The notes: generated by a model not told the origin, from the letters alone. Shown: positions 46,427 to 55,925, numbered from the stretch's first letter. The stretch is 64,000 nucleotides of DNA from Colwellia chukchiensis (GCF_002104455.1 NZ_NBOC01000012.1:1-64000), one strand, 5' to 3'. Numbers and translations: made by a program.

Positions 46427-47293
46427 TTAATGCTCTGGGTCGATAGCATTTGCTGCACTGATGCGAGCGACTCTTGCTGCTTCTTCAGCAAACGCGGCTT
46501 TAATTTCTTCTAATACGGTATCAACATTGGCTGGCGCCGTGTTTGCTTGGTATAACCCCGTGAGTTTGCTTTCGGGACTTAATTCACCACGAGCAAAAAG
46601 CGCCCACATTTCTTGTCCATACTGACTGTCTTTTAGCGCCGGACAAAACTGGCTGTAGTAATGCGTCATATTATCGATATCACGCATTAGCATAGCTTTC
46701 GCATTATTGTTGGCAGCCGCATCAACGGCTTGGGGAAGGTCAATAATCACTGGACCATAATCGTTTACTAAAACATTAAACTCAGATAAGTCACCATGAA
46801 TAATACCTGCGCAGAGCATTAATTTAACATAATGCATTACTAAAGCGTGATCTTCTTGTGCTTGCTCTGCCGACATCACCACATCATTTAAACGTGGCGC
46901 GACATCGCCTTGTGCATCCGTGACCAACTCCATCAACAATACGCCGTCGAAGCAACCGTATGGCTGTGGCACGCGCACACCTGCGGCGGCTAACGTATAC
47001 AGGGCGTCAACTTCGGCATTTTGCCAAGCAGACTCTTGTTGGCTGCGGCCATATTTTGAACCTTTTTCCATGGCACGGGCGCGACGGCTATTACGGCTTT
47101 TTCTGCCTTCTTGGTATTGTGCGGCTTTTTTAAAGCTGCGTTTAATAGCTTCTTTATAGACTTTTGCACAGCGAATATCGTCGCCACAGCGCACCACATA
47201 AACAGTGGCTTCTTTGCCACTCATTAATTGGCTGATCACGTTATCGATTAGGCCATCTTCAACAAGTGGCTGCAGGCGTTTAGGAACTTTCAT
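46427..47293 (-). CDS. RIO1-type serine protein kinase
   Basis: A 288-residue cytoplasmic kinase of the bacterial RIO1/PA4780 group. It has the nucleotide-binding GKEATVYVVRCGDDIRCAKVYK, a hinge LLMELVTDAQGD, the catalytic loop IIHGDLSEFNVLV and the metal loop VIIDLPQAVD. Bacterial RIO kinases are poorly understood; substrates are unknown. It converges on yeiH, with only 30 bases between stops. Confidence 0.88.
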   Translation of the reverse strand: MKVPKRLQPLVEDGLIDNVISQLMSGKEATVYVVRCGDDIRCAKVYKEAIKRSFKKAAQYQEGRKSRNSRRARAMEKGSKYGRSQQESAWQNAEVDALYTLAAAGVRVPQPYGCFDGVLLMELVTDAQGDVAPRLNDVVMSAEQAQEDHALVMHYVKLMLCAGIIHGDLSEFNVLVNDYGPVIIDLPQAVDAAANNNAKAMLMRDIDNMTHYYSQFCPALKDSQYGQEMWALFARGELSPESKLTGLYQANTAPANVDTVLEEIKAAFAEEAARVARISAANAIDPEH

Positions 47294-47404
47294 AGCGCCG
47301 TTATACCTTAGTTAGCCCTAGGATACCAGTAAGAATAATTCCTATTGATATTATCAATCACACTAAAGGGTTATGGTCAGTCTATTTCACTTGATGTTAA
47401 CCTG

Positions 47405-47428
47405 GGTGCCAATAATAATATTGGCACC
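47405..47428. promoter_or_regulatory. Perfect 10-bp palindrome, candidate operator
   Basis: GGTGCCAATA (47405-47414) and TATTGGCACC (47419-47428) surround 4 bases, 20 bases upstream of the preferred start of the GhrA-like gene. Strong dyad symmetry at this place suggests a repressor or activator site; I cannot name the protein. Confidence 0.5.
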
Positions 47429-47447
47429 TAGCTATAACGACGAAAAC

Positions 47448-48386
47448 ATGATGCTCCCATTTATTAGCCAATTGCCAGCGCAGCAACAAACGATGTGGTT
47501 GGCAGCCTTGAGGCAAGCCATGCCAGAAGAACAAATAGTGTTGGCGAATTCGCTAACTAGGGCCGAGAAAAAACAATGTCAGTTGGCGATTGTTGCTAAC
47601 CCTGAGCTTGCGTCATTAGCAGCCTTTGAGCAATTAACTTGGCTACACAGTGTTTGGGCGGGTGTTGAGCATTTAATGACATCACTAAAGGGTTCACCGA
47701 TAGCTGTGGTGCGTTTAGTCGACCCTGTTCTCAGCCAAACCATGGCACAAGCGGCATTAGCTTGGAGCTTATACTTACACCGCGACATGCCACGCTATGC
47801 CAAACAACAGCGTAATAAACACTGGCAACAATGGCCCATTGTGCCGGCAAATGAGCGCCGTATTGGTATTCTTGGCTTAGGAGAGTTAGGTCAAGCCAGC
47901 GCGACACTATTACAGCAACAAGGCTTTTCTGTGATGGGCTGGAGTCGCAGCGAAAAAAAGCTGACTAATATTGCCAGTTTTTTTGGCGATAAGGGTTTAA
48001 CAGAGCTGTTGCAACAAAGTGATATTGTATTGTGTTTGCTACCACTAACACCAGCGACCACAGGGCTGCTTAACAAGCAACGCTTGGCGTTATTGCCCAC
48101 TGGCGCCGCGATCATTAATTTTGCTCGCGGTGCAATTGTAGATACCCAAGCCTTGCTTGATGCGTTAGATAACAATCAGCTTAGTCATGCCGTGCTTGAT
48201 GTGTTTGAGCAAGAGCCACTCAGCCAAAATAGTGGCTTATGGCTACACCCAGATATTACCATTTTACCGCATATTTCAGCGCCAACTAACCTCACGAGTG
48301 CCAGTAAAATTGTCGCCAAAAATATTCGCCAGTTTCGTCTAACAGGCAAGATTCCGCCAGCGGTTAATAAAGAAATTGGCTACTAA
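47448..48386 (+). CDS. GhrA-like glyoxylate/hydroxypyruvate reductase
   Basis: A 2-hydroxyacid dehydrogenase using NAD(P)H. From the ATG at 47448 it has 312 residues, equal to the E. coli GhrA class; the open frame upstream runs across a palindrome and adds a hydrophobic stretch with no family match. Motifs: LHSVWAGVEHLM, the Rossmann GILGLGELGQASATLL, DIVLCLLPLTPATTGLLN, NFARGAIVDTQALLDAL with the catalytic Arg, FEQEPL with the Glu, and ILPHISAPT with the His. Confidence 0.82.
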   Translation: MMLPFISQLPAQQQTMWLAALRQAMPEEQIVLANSLTRAEKKQCQLAIVANPELASLAAFEQLTWLHSVWAGVEHLMTSLKGSPIAVVRLVDPVLSQTMAQAALAWSLYLHRDMPRYAKQQRNKHWQQWPIVPANERRIGILGLGELGQASATLLQQQGFSVMGWSRSEKKLTNIASFFGDKGLTELLQQSDIVLCLLPLTPATTGLLNKQRLALLPTGAAIINFARGAIVDTQALLDALDNNQLSHAVLDVFEQEPLSQNSGLWLHPDITILPHISAPTNLTSASKIVAKNIRQFRLTGKIPPAVNKEIGY

Positions 48387-48405
48387 TCATCAGTTGCCAC
48401 GGGCA

Positions 48406-49053
48406 TCAATTCTCACCACTTTTGCTCGCCAGTGGCGTGGCGATAACGAGGTAGCGCTGATCGGCTGTAGCTGTGATACCTTGGAAAGGATAGCATGTGA
48501 TCAACACTAAATGAGCGCCATTGGCGGGTAATGGCAGGTGCGCGGCGGTGCCATCGATGACCCTAATAGCCGTTACTTGATAACTTTGTTGATGGCCGTG
48601 CACATCAGTTAAGTTAATAATATCTTTTAATAACAGTTGTTGTAAAAATGCAAAATGACTGTCGCGATGACCTGCAACAACAAAAGGTTGCTCGGCATGA
48701 CTTTGGTTAAAGGGCGCAATTGCCGCCGCTGAAAATGCTAAACTGGTGGCATCACCGCCATTTAAAAGCACAATATTTTTCGCTAGGCGCGGGACACTTA
48801 ATTCGGCTAGCGCAAACGTATCTGCCCAAGGCCAAGGTTTAATGGCGAGTGGCGCCGTACCTTGCTCTTGGGCTGCTAATGCTTGTTGCCAACTGTGATA
48901 AATAAGCTGCTGCGACAACCAAGCCTTGGCAGGTAACCAACTCGCATGCAGTGACATTAACAGTCCGAAAACTAGCGCCAGTAGGGGAATTATTTTGCCC
49001 ATGTCATTTAACCTCATGGTGTTTTTGTTGTTGGTGGTTTGCGCGCTGATCAT
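48406..49053 (-). CDS. Class GN sortase
   Basis: A 215-residue membrane-anchored transpeptidase of the marine proteobacterial sortase group. One N-terminal helix (about 18-38), then the sortase fold with the complete triad His129 (VAGHRDSHF), Cys187 (LVLITCYPF) and Arg200 (ADQRYLVIAT). Its start overlaps the stop of the target-protein gene (ATGA), so the two are coupled. It should cut and attach the adjacent target protein; the acceptor in a Gram-negative envelope is unknown. Confidence 0.9.
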   Translation of the reverse strand: MISAQTTNNKNTMRLNDMGKIIPLLALVFGLLMSLHASWLPAKAWLSQQLIYHSWQQALAAQEQGTAPLAIKPWPWADTFALAELSVPRLAKNIVLLNGGDATSLAFSAAAIAPFNQSHAEQPFVVAGHRDSHFAFLQQLLLKDIINLTDVHGHQQSYQVTAIRVIDGTAAHLPLPANGAHLVLITCYPFQGITATADQRYLVIATPLASKSGEN

Positions 49054-51182
49054 GGTTGCTGTTGATTATGCTTGCGCCAGCGCAACGCCAACAGCGCTAG
49101 CACTATCAGCATTGCGCCAAACAAGCATTGGAGCTGCCAACCAAGGGCCGTTTTTGGCATAGCCAACAATAAATTCTCATGGGCCTGAGCTAGCGTGCTG
49201 AGCTGACTTTCGATTGTGCTTTTCGCTTGCAATGGCATATCAGCTCGCTGTTTTTCGATGGCAATAAAACTGGTGTATGGTGACAATATTTGATGCGCAA
49301 GCGAGGTTGCTATCACCTGAGCTTTAACTTGCTCTGTGTTGGCCCCAGTAACTAAGGTGTCAATTAAGTCTGCTATTTTATCTCGTGCCCAAAGACTAGC
49401 GATGCCAGCTGCGGGCGAGTTGTCGGCGATAATGACTTGTTGATACCAAGGGCTACTGGCAGTTTCTCCGTCAATTTGTACACTGTTAATCGGCAGTGCT
49501 GACTTGATGGCTATTTGCAACGGCTCAGCTAAATACAAGTCAGGGATGCTTTTTGGGTAAACCTCTAACTGTGGATGAGCTTGGCGATCAAAGGTGAGCT
49601 TGATATTACGCATAGCCGGTTGGCTAATTTTTGTCATTAACTCTGATATTTGTCTTTGCACTTGGCTATTTTGTTGGATAAAGGTGGCGCTACCACGGCC
49701 AAATTGGGCAGCTTTTTTCATAAAATAGCCGTTTGGCGCTGCGCCTATACCCACCGTAAAGAGGCGTGTGTTGTTCGGCGCTTGCGCCAATAATTGCATT
49801 AATTCAAATTCATTCGCGACTGCGCCATCAGTAATAAAAACGATTTGCCTAAGGGCTTGCTCCATTTGCTGCTGTGCTTTATTCATTACTAAGGCTTGGC
49901 TCAGGGGCCGATACATTTCAGTACCGCCATCGGCTTGTAAGCTATTGATAAATTGTAAAGCTTGGTTAAGGTGATGCCTTGTTGCCATTTTTGTATTATT
50001 AAATAACAGCGTCGCATGATTATTAAAGGCGATAATATTGAAGCTATCGGCGTTTGAAAGTTGTAACAGTGCCAGTTGCAAGCTCGCTTTTGCTTGCACT
50101 ATGCTTGCACCTTGCATTGAGCCTGAGGTATCTATAATAAAAATGATATCGCGGGCAAAACTGCGCTCATGCTCAGTGTGCGGTGGAAAAATCGTCAATA
50201 AGGTATAGTAATCATCGGCGATTTTTTCGCTAAAACTACTGACTTGCGGTGTTTCGCTTGGCTGCAATTGCCAGTGCAAGTTGAAGTCGCGATGGGCGAT
50301 AATGGCCTCATCGGCTAAGCGAATTAAATACCCAGGTGCCTGATTGGGCAGCTTTTCACTGACGATCGGGTGGCTGTTACTGCCTAGGCTTGCAAGCTCA
50401 GCGCCGGCATTCAGGGATAGCGTAATGCTAGCCTGACTCTTGGCTAGCGTGTTAGCTTGGTTTGCAAAAAACTCTACGTTGTGCTCATCAGGCGCCTGCG
50501 CGCTATATTGACTGTGATAACGGTTTGTAATAGCTAAAGGTAGGTTGAGACTAAGTTGGTGCTGCTGAAAGTTGACCGGCATGATAAATTCCAGTCTAAC
50601 CACAACTTGGCTTTGTGCCGGGATATTAGCAATCTGATTGCTAAACAGATTCGGTCGTTGTTGTGTTACTAAGCTTGCCTTTTTCCCTTGTTGCTTGGCT
50701 TGTTGATAAAGCGCTTGTGCCGTTTGCTTTACCATCACTTTGCCAATAATTTCTTTGTCAGCCACTTTTATCGTTAAATGTTTTACCGCGGCATCTTCAG
50801 GTAGTGGAAATTGATATTTAGCGGACAGCGTCATGGCGTAGGGATTAATAAACACTTGTTGGACATTAACATAAGCTACTAAACCACTGATATTGACATT
50901 GATAACTTGATCGACGGGCAAGGTGGGTGTCTGTTGGTTGTCTGCCTGCTGAAAAACCAGTTGTGGGCTATTAATTAAGGGCTTTGCCTTGGTGGCTAAA
51001 TGGCGCGCCTGAGCGGCATCGTTGGCGCGTGCCCAAGGCGCAAGTAAGACCGATAAAATCGCTAGCAAAGCCAGGAGTAACGTCATACTCAACCAGACTC
51101 GCCGCTGCTTTTTGCGCCTTTGCGGGTAAAGAGTGGTATCTTTAGGGTCAATTAGGATCAACTTTTTATGGGGGCGTAGCAT
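49050..51182 (-). CDS. Marine proteobacterial sortase target protein (VIT-vWA)
   Basis: A 710-residue exported protein. An N-terminal membrane segment (about 25-50) precedes a VIT domain (about 95-240), a von Willebrand A domain with the metal site DTSGSMQG (about 350-520) and a C-terminal signal: PKTALG, a hydrophobic helix and RWRKHNQ. That tripartite tail is a sortase-sorting signal. I use the ATG at 51182 with GGAG 7 bases before it, not the longer frame. The sortase gene overlaps its end. Confidence 0.88.
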   Translation of the reverse strand: MLRPHKKLILIDPKDTTLYPQRRKKQRRVWLSMTLLLALLAILSVLLAPWARANDAAQARHLATKAKPLINSPQLVFQQADNQQTPTLPVDQVINVNISGLVAYVNVQQVFINPYAMTLSAKYQFPLPEDAAVKHLTIKVADKEIIGKVMVKQTAQALYQQAKQQGKKASLVTQQRPNLFSNQIANIPAQSQVVVRLEFIMPVNFQQHQLSLNLPLAITNRYHSQYSAQAPDEHNVEFFANQANTLAKSQASITLSLNAGAELASLGSNSHPIVSEKLPNQAPGYLIRLADEAIIAHRDFNLHWQLQPSETPQVSSFSEKIADDYYTLLTIFPPHTEHERSFARDIIFIIDTSGSMQGASIVQAKASLQLALLQLSNADSFNIIAFNNHATLLFNNTKMATRHHLNQALQFINSLQADGGTEMYRPLSQALVMNKAQQQMEQALRQIVFITDGAVANEFELMQLLAQAPNNTRLFTVGIGAAPNGYFMKKAAQFGRGSATFIQQNSQVQRQISELMTKISQPAMRNIKLTFDRQAHPQLEVYPKSIPDLYLAEPLQIAIKSALPINSVQIDGETASSPWYQQVIIADNSPAAGIASLWARDKIADLIDTLVTGANTEQVKAQVIATSLAHQILSPYTSFIAIEKQRADMPLQAKSTIESQLSTLAQAHENLLLAMPKTALGWQLQCLFGAMLIVLALLALRWRKHNQQQP

Positions 51183-51384
51183 GTCTTGCTCCAACAGGGG
51201 GATGATGATGCTATTACAACAAGGTAAAAAGTCGCGGGTGGGGTAACAATCAGGCAATCTGATGAACAATGATGGCAACATTATGGCGCAGCGAGATTAA
51301 CTCACTGTATCTAGCTTGCTTACCCAGAGCTAAACCTGAGCTTAGCCAATGCTTGAAGGCAAACCAGCCATCAACTATTGGACG

Positions 51385-52584
51385 TTATAAGGCTTTATTT
51401 TCCGCCAATAGCTGGTGAGCTTGCGCCCAAAACTGGCTGGAAATTTTATTGATGACATTAGATTCAGCGTTGATCAAAATAGCAAACCCTAAACCTAAGC
51501 TTGGTGAGTAGCCAATATCGGCCCGAAAACCGGCAACCCACCCTGAATGGTAGATAATGGGTTGACCGTTAAATTGATATATGCGCCAGCCATAACCGTA
51601 ATGCGCGTCGGTTAAATGCTCGCGCCAATAGCGTCGGCGTAGATCTTTTTTGGTTTTTATGCGCGGTGTGGTTAGCTCATTCAGCAATGCCGGCGATAAC
51701 ACCTCAGGGTTATGCCCTAAGTTTGCTATTAACCATTTTGCGAGATCGGTAATACTGGCATTCACGCCAGCCGCCGGAGCAACTTTAAAATAATCAGGTT
51801 CAACTGTCACGGTACGCCAAACATAGCGTTTAATGGCTTTGCCAGCGCTATTTTTACGGCCAGTATTGACCTTTTTTCTTAGAATATGGGGTTTGGCGGT
51901 GTTGTCTTGTGTTTGAAATACGTCAATACCCACAGAGGCATGGGTCATGGCTAGTGGTGTAAAAATACGTTCTTGCAGCAAGGTGCTATAGCTTTTATTT
52001 TGGCTCGCTTCAATGGCGGGCTGCAAAAAACCATAAGCAATATTTTGATAGCCATAACATTTTTCCGGTTGGCAAATAGGGCTCACCCGATCAAAGCGGC
52101 TAATAATTTTTTCCATACTCCAATTTTCATGTAATAAATTGTCGTAAGCATTGGGCATTAAACCACTGGAATGACTCAGTAAGTGCTTAAGTTGAATTTT
52201 ATCCGCCGCCCCTTGACGCGCTAATTGGAAGTTAGGAACATACTTGGTAATGGGGTCGGTTAAGTTGAGTAGCTGCTCTTGAGCCAGCATAGTGGTTAAG
52301 GTGGCGGCAAAGGGTTTAGACACGGAAGCGAGTCGAAATACGGTGTTGGCATCAACTTTTGTTTCTTTGCGGGTGTCGGTATGGCCAAAGCTTTCAATGG
52401 CAATAATTTGCTTGTTATGGACAATGGCATAGGCCGCGCCCGGAATATTAACCTTGGTTAACTCGCGCTCGATAGCGGCGGAAAGTTTATTGTTAAAACT
52501 TTGTAAATCAGAGGCATAACAAGCAAGAGAGGAAGAAATTGTTGCAAAAAACAGCATAAAACGAAACAGCATAGTTTTGCCCAT
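51385..52584 (-). CDS. Class C beta-lactamase-like serine hydrolase
   Basis: A 399-residue exported hydrolase of the beta-lactamase/PBP (S12) superfamily. The signal peptide ends near SLACYAS. Active-site motifs are SVSKPFAAT (Ser-x-x-Lys), the Tyr-x-Asn segment GYQNIAYGF and HSGWVAGFRADIG (His-x-Gly). It is likelier to be an esterase or D-amino peptidase than a drug-resistance enzyme, since motif 3 is HSG and not KTG; the substrate is unknown. The ATG at 52584 is one of two close candidates, the other being GTG at 52599. Confidence 0.8.
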   Translation of the reverse strand: MGKTMLFRFMLFFATISSSLACYASDLQSFNNKLSAAIERELTKVNIPGAAYAIVHNKQIIAIESFGHTDTRKETKVDANTVFRLASVSKPFAATLTTMLAQEQLLNLTDPITKYVPNFQLARQGAADKIQLKHLLSHSSGLMPNAYDNLLHENWSMEKIISRFDRVSPICQPEKCYGYQNIAYGFLQPAIEASQNKSYSTLLQERIFTPLAMTHASVGIDVFQTQDNTAKPHILRKKVNTGRKNSAGKAIKRYVWRTVTVEPDYFKVAPAAGVNASITDLAKWLIANLGHNPEVLSPALLNELTTPRIKTKKDLRRRYWREHLTDAHYGYGWRIYQFNGQPIIYHSGWVAGFRADIGYSPSLGLGFAILINAESNVINKISSQFWAQAHQLLAENKAL

Positions 52585-52873
52585 ATCGATAAAACGCACA
52601 ATTCTAGCGAGTTAGTCGGCAAATAAGAAGTAGTTTTTTCTGCCCAGTTGAGCAAACTAACACGCAACTTTGCTGCTTCACACAAGTGTTAACCGGTTAT
52701 GAAGGATACGGGCTTTGCTGAGTCTGTGCTAAGTTAAGGTTTGTATCGGTTGTCAGCACCATGGCAATTATCGCCGTACAGGCGTTCAGCTCGGGTTAAT
52801 CGTCAGCGCTATACACTAGTGATCAGCTGCTAATGATCGTGCGCTATCGCAATTACTTGCGTTGTAAGGATTA

Positions 52874-52915
52874 ATGAGCAATGAGCCATCAAATATAAAA
52901 AAGGATGAAATATGA
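52874..52915 (+). CDS. Possible 13-residue upstream reading frame
   Basis: A frame reading MSNEPSNIKKDEI ends on a TGA that overlaps the ATG of the SIMPL-domain gene (ATGA at 52912-52915). AAGGA stands close before its own ATG. The arrangement would allow translational coupling or control, but chance is possible. The 312-base gap 52600-52911 shows no other feature I can support. Confidence 0.3.
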   Translation: MSNEPSNIKKDEI

Positions 52916-53649
52916 AAAACTTTCGCCGTCTTGCGCTACTGAGTCTTGTTAGCCTGACTTTTACTCACGCCAGTGTTGCCTTTGCAAACTCTAGCTTGCC
53001 AAACCATCGCCATATTTCAGTTACCGGCCAAGCGGAGTTGCAGGCCATGCCCGATACCGCTGTCTTGCACTTAAGCGTACAAAGCATGAAACAAACCAGC
53101 TTGGACGCAAAAAAGGATTTGGATCAACGAGTGAATAGGTTACTGGACGGTTTGACCGACTTTGGCATAGCTGAAAGCCAAGTGTCAGCATCAAATATAG
53201 CAACAGAAGCAAAACAAAACTATAACCGTGGTGAGCCAGCACAAGTGCTTGGCTATATTGCTCGCCGCAATATTAAGGTAACTTTAACTCAATTAGATAA
53301 ACTTAATGACTTTATGAACTTTGTCTTAAGCGTCAACATTAACGCAATTCGCAATATTGAGTTAAAGTCGTCAAAAGAGCAGCAACTGCAACAAGAGGTG
53401 AATAACCTAGCGGTGAAAAATGCCAAAAATAAGGGCCAAGCGTTGGCGAATGCTTTTGGGACAAATTTAGGGGCAATTTACAGCATTAATGCCAGCTCTA
53501 ATCATAGCTTTCATCGCTATGGCGCGAATAATGAAGCCTACCCAACTAGCGCTCGCATGGCAGATAGCATGGCAAAAGCCGGGCGTTACTTGCAAGAGAA
53601 TATAGTTTTTACTGCCTCGATTAGTGTGGTATTTGATCTTGAGTTATAA
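52912..53649 (+). CDS. SIMPL domain (DUF541) periplasmic protein
   Basis: A 245-residue exported protein (signal peptide ending ASVAFA near residue 25). The SIMPL/DUF541 fold appears as ISVTGQAELQAMPDTAVLHLSV, a central coiled part (LDAKKDLDQRVNRLLDGL), GYIARRNIKVTL and NAKNKGQALANAFGTNLG. Proteins of this type (for example E. coli YggE) are linked with oxidative-stress tolerance. AAAAGGA precedes the ATG. Confidence 0.85.
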   Translation: MKNFRRLALLSLVSLTFTHASVAFANSSLPNHRHISVTGQAELQAMPDTAVLHLSVQSMKQTSLDAKKDLDQRVNRLLDGLTDFGIAESQVSASNIATEAKQNYNRGEPAQVLGYIARRNIKVTLTQLDKLNDFMNFVLSVNINAIRNIELKSSKEQQLQQEVNNLAVKNAKNKGQALANAFGTNLGAIYSINASSNHSFHRYGANNEAYPTSARMADSMAKAGRYLQENIVFTASISVVFDLEL

Positions 53650-53828
53650 AGGAGAGTGCTATTGACAATACGCTGAGTCGCTGATGTTTTATAACTTGGC
53701 GGCAATTTTTGCTGGCTGTGGCTTTTTAAAGTGTGCCAATAAGCCTTGTTATGGTACTAAGGTGCCAATTATTCAGTGGTTAAAATACGCTAATCTTGTC
53801 GGTAAATGAATAAAATTTGGATCCCCTT

Positions 53829-54611
53829 ATGCTCAAAGAAAAAGTAGCCTTAATTACCGGCTCAACGAGTGGTATTGGTTTAGCAACCGCCCATGTACTA
53901 GCGCAACAGGGTATAAACCTAGTGTTGCACGGATTAGTGTCGGCCACCGAGGGTCAAGCCTTAGCCAATGATTTTATTGCGCAATATGGTATTAATGCCA
54001 TATTTGATGATGCCGACTTGCAAGACGTTGCCAGTATTGAACGCTTAATAACCAAGGCGATAAGCACTATGGGTAGTGTTGATATTTTAGTTAACAATGC
54101 CGGCATACAACACACGCAAAGTGCGGAAAGCTTTCCACTGGAAAAGTGGAATGCCATTATTGCCATTAATTTATCGGCTGCTTTTCATGCCATTCAATTT
54201 GCGCTACCAGCGATGAAACGCCAAGGCTGGGGGCGTATTATTAATGTAGCGTCAGTGCATGGTCTGGTTGGCTCGGTAAATAAATCGGCTTATTGTGCCG
54301 CTAAACATGGTTTGGTGGGGTTAACGAAAGTATTGGCATTAGAGTGTGCAGAGCAGGGTATTACCGTCAATGCAATTTGTCCTGGTTGGGTTGATACGCC
54401 CTTGATTAATGATCAAATATCGGCAATTGCTAAACAGCAAGATAGCAGCTTTGAGCAAGCTAAATACCAATTAGTGACTGCAAAGCAACCTTTACCTGAA
54501 ATGATGGCGCCGGCGCAAATTGGCGAGTTTATTTTATTTTTATGCTCAGATAGCGCTAAAAGTATCACAGGTGCTGCCTTACCTATGGACGGTGCCTGGA
54601 CCGCGCAATAA
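53829..54611 (+). CDS. bdhA: 3-hydroxybutyrate dehydrogenase
   Basis: A short-chain dehydrogenase of 260 residues that interconverts D-3-hydroxybutyrate and acetoacetate with NAD. The ATG at 53829 gives the standard start MLKEKVALITGSTSGIGLA; a TTG 12 bases earlier is the alternative. NNAGIQH, the catalytic Ser (VASVHGLVGS) and YCAAKHG (Tyr-x-x-x-Lys) are present, as is the family NAICPGWVDTPL. It is convergent with the esterase gene and followed by 49-bp repeats. Confidence 0.85.
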   Translation: MLKEKVALITGSTSGIGLATAHVLAQQGINLVLHGLVSATEGQALANDFIAQYGINAIFDDADLQDVASIERLITKAISTMGSVDILVNNAGIQHTQSAESFPLEKWNAIIAINLSAAFHAIQFALPAMKRQGWGRIINVASVHGLVGSVNKSAYCAAKHGLVGLTKVLALECAEQGITVNAICPGWVDTPLINDQISAIAKQQDSSFEQAKYQLVTAKQPLPEMMAPAQIGEFILFLCSDSAKSITGAALPMDGAWTAQ

Positions 54612-54677
54612 AATTTCACCCTCTAAAATCTTGCCAGCCTAGGTATTGATGGCTCTTTGTGGCTAATAAATCCTAGG

Positions 54678-54821
54678 CTTTTTCGTTGCAGACAAACGCT
54701 AAGTACTGACCTCCCTGTCAGCACAGCTTTTTCGTTCCAGACAAAAGCTAAGTACTGACCTCCCTGTCAGCACAGCTTTTTCGTTCCAGACAAAAGCTAA
54801 GTACTGACTTCCCTGTCAGCA
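54678..54821. repeat. Three tandem copies of a 49-bp unit
   Basis: Units begin at 54678, 54727 and 54776 with CTTTTTCGTT. Copy 2 and copy 3 are nearly identical, copy 1 has a few changes and copy 3 stops after 46 bases. Across each junction AAAAGCT pairs with AGCTTTT, and CTGAC pairs with GTCAG inside, so every unit can form a hairpin followed by T5. They may act as repeated terminators between convergent bdhA and the esterase gene. No spacers occur, so this is not a CRISPR. The rest of the 54612-54952 gap holds nothing I can support. Confidence 0.85.
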
Positions 54822-54952
54822 GTTCAGTAAACTAATTGATGCGCTTTTTGAAAAGAAAAAAAGGGCTAACTCAAGCACTTGCAGAAATAAATTCTGGCAT
54901 TGGCTTGAGCAGCCCATTAGGAAGTAGGGTGATGGCTGCACGGTCACAGGGT

Positions 54953-55924
54953 TCAATCTTTGTCAATAAAGGCTTTGATCAGGCGGAAACTTTGCTGGTA
55001 TTGCTCAGGAATGAGCGTTGATAGCAACATATAGGCATGGATCAAGTCAGCAAATTGATGGTGCTCAACATCAACACCTGCTTGTGCGGCTTTTTGGGCG
55101 TATAAAACACCTTCATCGCGCAATGGATCGCAGCCGGCGGTAAGTACTAAGGTTTTTGGCATACGGCGATCAAAAACGCCAAATAAAGGCGATGCTTGGG
55201 TTAGCCGCTTAAGCTGCTGGTTATTATCGTCTGTGTTTAGTTCAATGCGCTCTATGTTGAAATATTGCTCAAAGTACCAACGTATTTTATCGGCCTCTAA
55301 TAAAAAGCCTTGGCCATTTTCACGAATAGACGGGCAGCTCATGGTGTAATCAACGCTGGGGTAAATTAATATTTGCTTGGCAACCTTTATGTTTGGATTA
55401 TTAAGGTTGTTCATCACTAAGCTAGTACAAATGGCACCACCGGCACTATCACCGGCAATATAGAGCTGATCACTATGTGGGTACGCTGTTAGTAGACTTT
55501 GATAGTTTTCTAACAAGTATTGGCAGTCATCTAAGCCTCGTGGGTAGGGGTGCTCAGGTGCTAGTCGATAATCTATACAGATAACAATCGCGTTGGCAGC
55601 AACGGCAAGCTCACGACTAATGGGATCGTATAACTCAATACTGCCACACATATGACCGCCACCATGAAAATGCAGTAACACCGGCAATGACTCGGTAGGC
55701 GCAGGGTGGTAAATTCGCACGGCAACTTCTTGACCGTCAATGTTCAGGGCGTTATTGCTAATTAATGCGATGTCGGGGCCAGCTAACATCAAGGCGGATA
55801 AATTAGCTAAATTCTGCCGTACTATGCTTGTCTCGAATGCGGTGCCGGTTTTTTTCGCATCTGCGATGGCGGCATTGACTTGTGCGAGTAAAGGAGCAAG
55901 GTTTTTTGATACCACAGCTTGCAT
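54953..55924 (-). CDS. HSL-family alpha/beta hydrolase
   Basis: A 323-residue esterase of the hormone-sensitive-lipase group. The oxyanion motif is HFHGGGHMCGS, the nucleophile GDSAGGA, the acid lies in TAGCDPLRDEG and the His in DLIHAYML. I take the ATG at 55924, which AAGGAG precedes, and not the longer frame that would overlap the transporter. The transporter gene ends one base upstream of this start, so the pair is one transcription unit. Substrate unknown. Confidence 0.87.
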   Translation of the reverse strand: MQAVVSKNLAPLLAQVNAAIADAKKTGTAFETSIVRQNLANLSALMLAGPDIALISNNALNIDGQEVAVRIYHPAPTESLPVLLHFHGGGHMCGSIELYDPISRELAVAANAIVICIDYRLAPEHPYPRGLDDCQYLLENYQSLLTAYPHSDQLYIAGDSAGGAICTSLVMNNLNNPNIKVAKQILIYPSVDYTMSCPSIRENGQGFLLEADKIRWYFEQYFNIERIELNTDDNNQQLKRLTQASPLFGVFDRRMPKTLVLTAGCDPLRDEGVLYAQKAAQAGVDVEHHQFADLIHAYMLLSTLIPEQYQQSFRLIKAFIDKD

Positions 55925-55925
55925 G

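Noticed and set aside
54678-54821. CRISPR-like array
   Set aside because: The 49-bp units are directly adjacent with no spacers and no cas genes are near.
54836-55021. Plus-strand 61-codon frame after the 49-bp repeats
   Set aside because: It runs into the 3' end of the esterase gene on the other strand and shows no ribosome site or family features.
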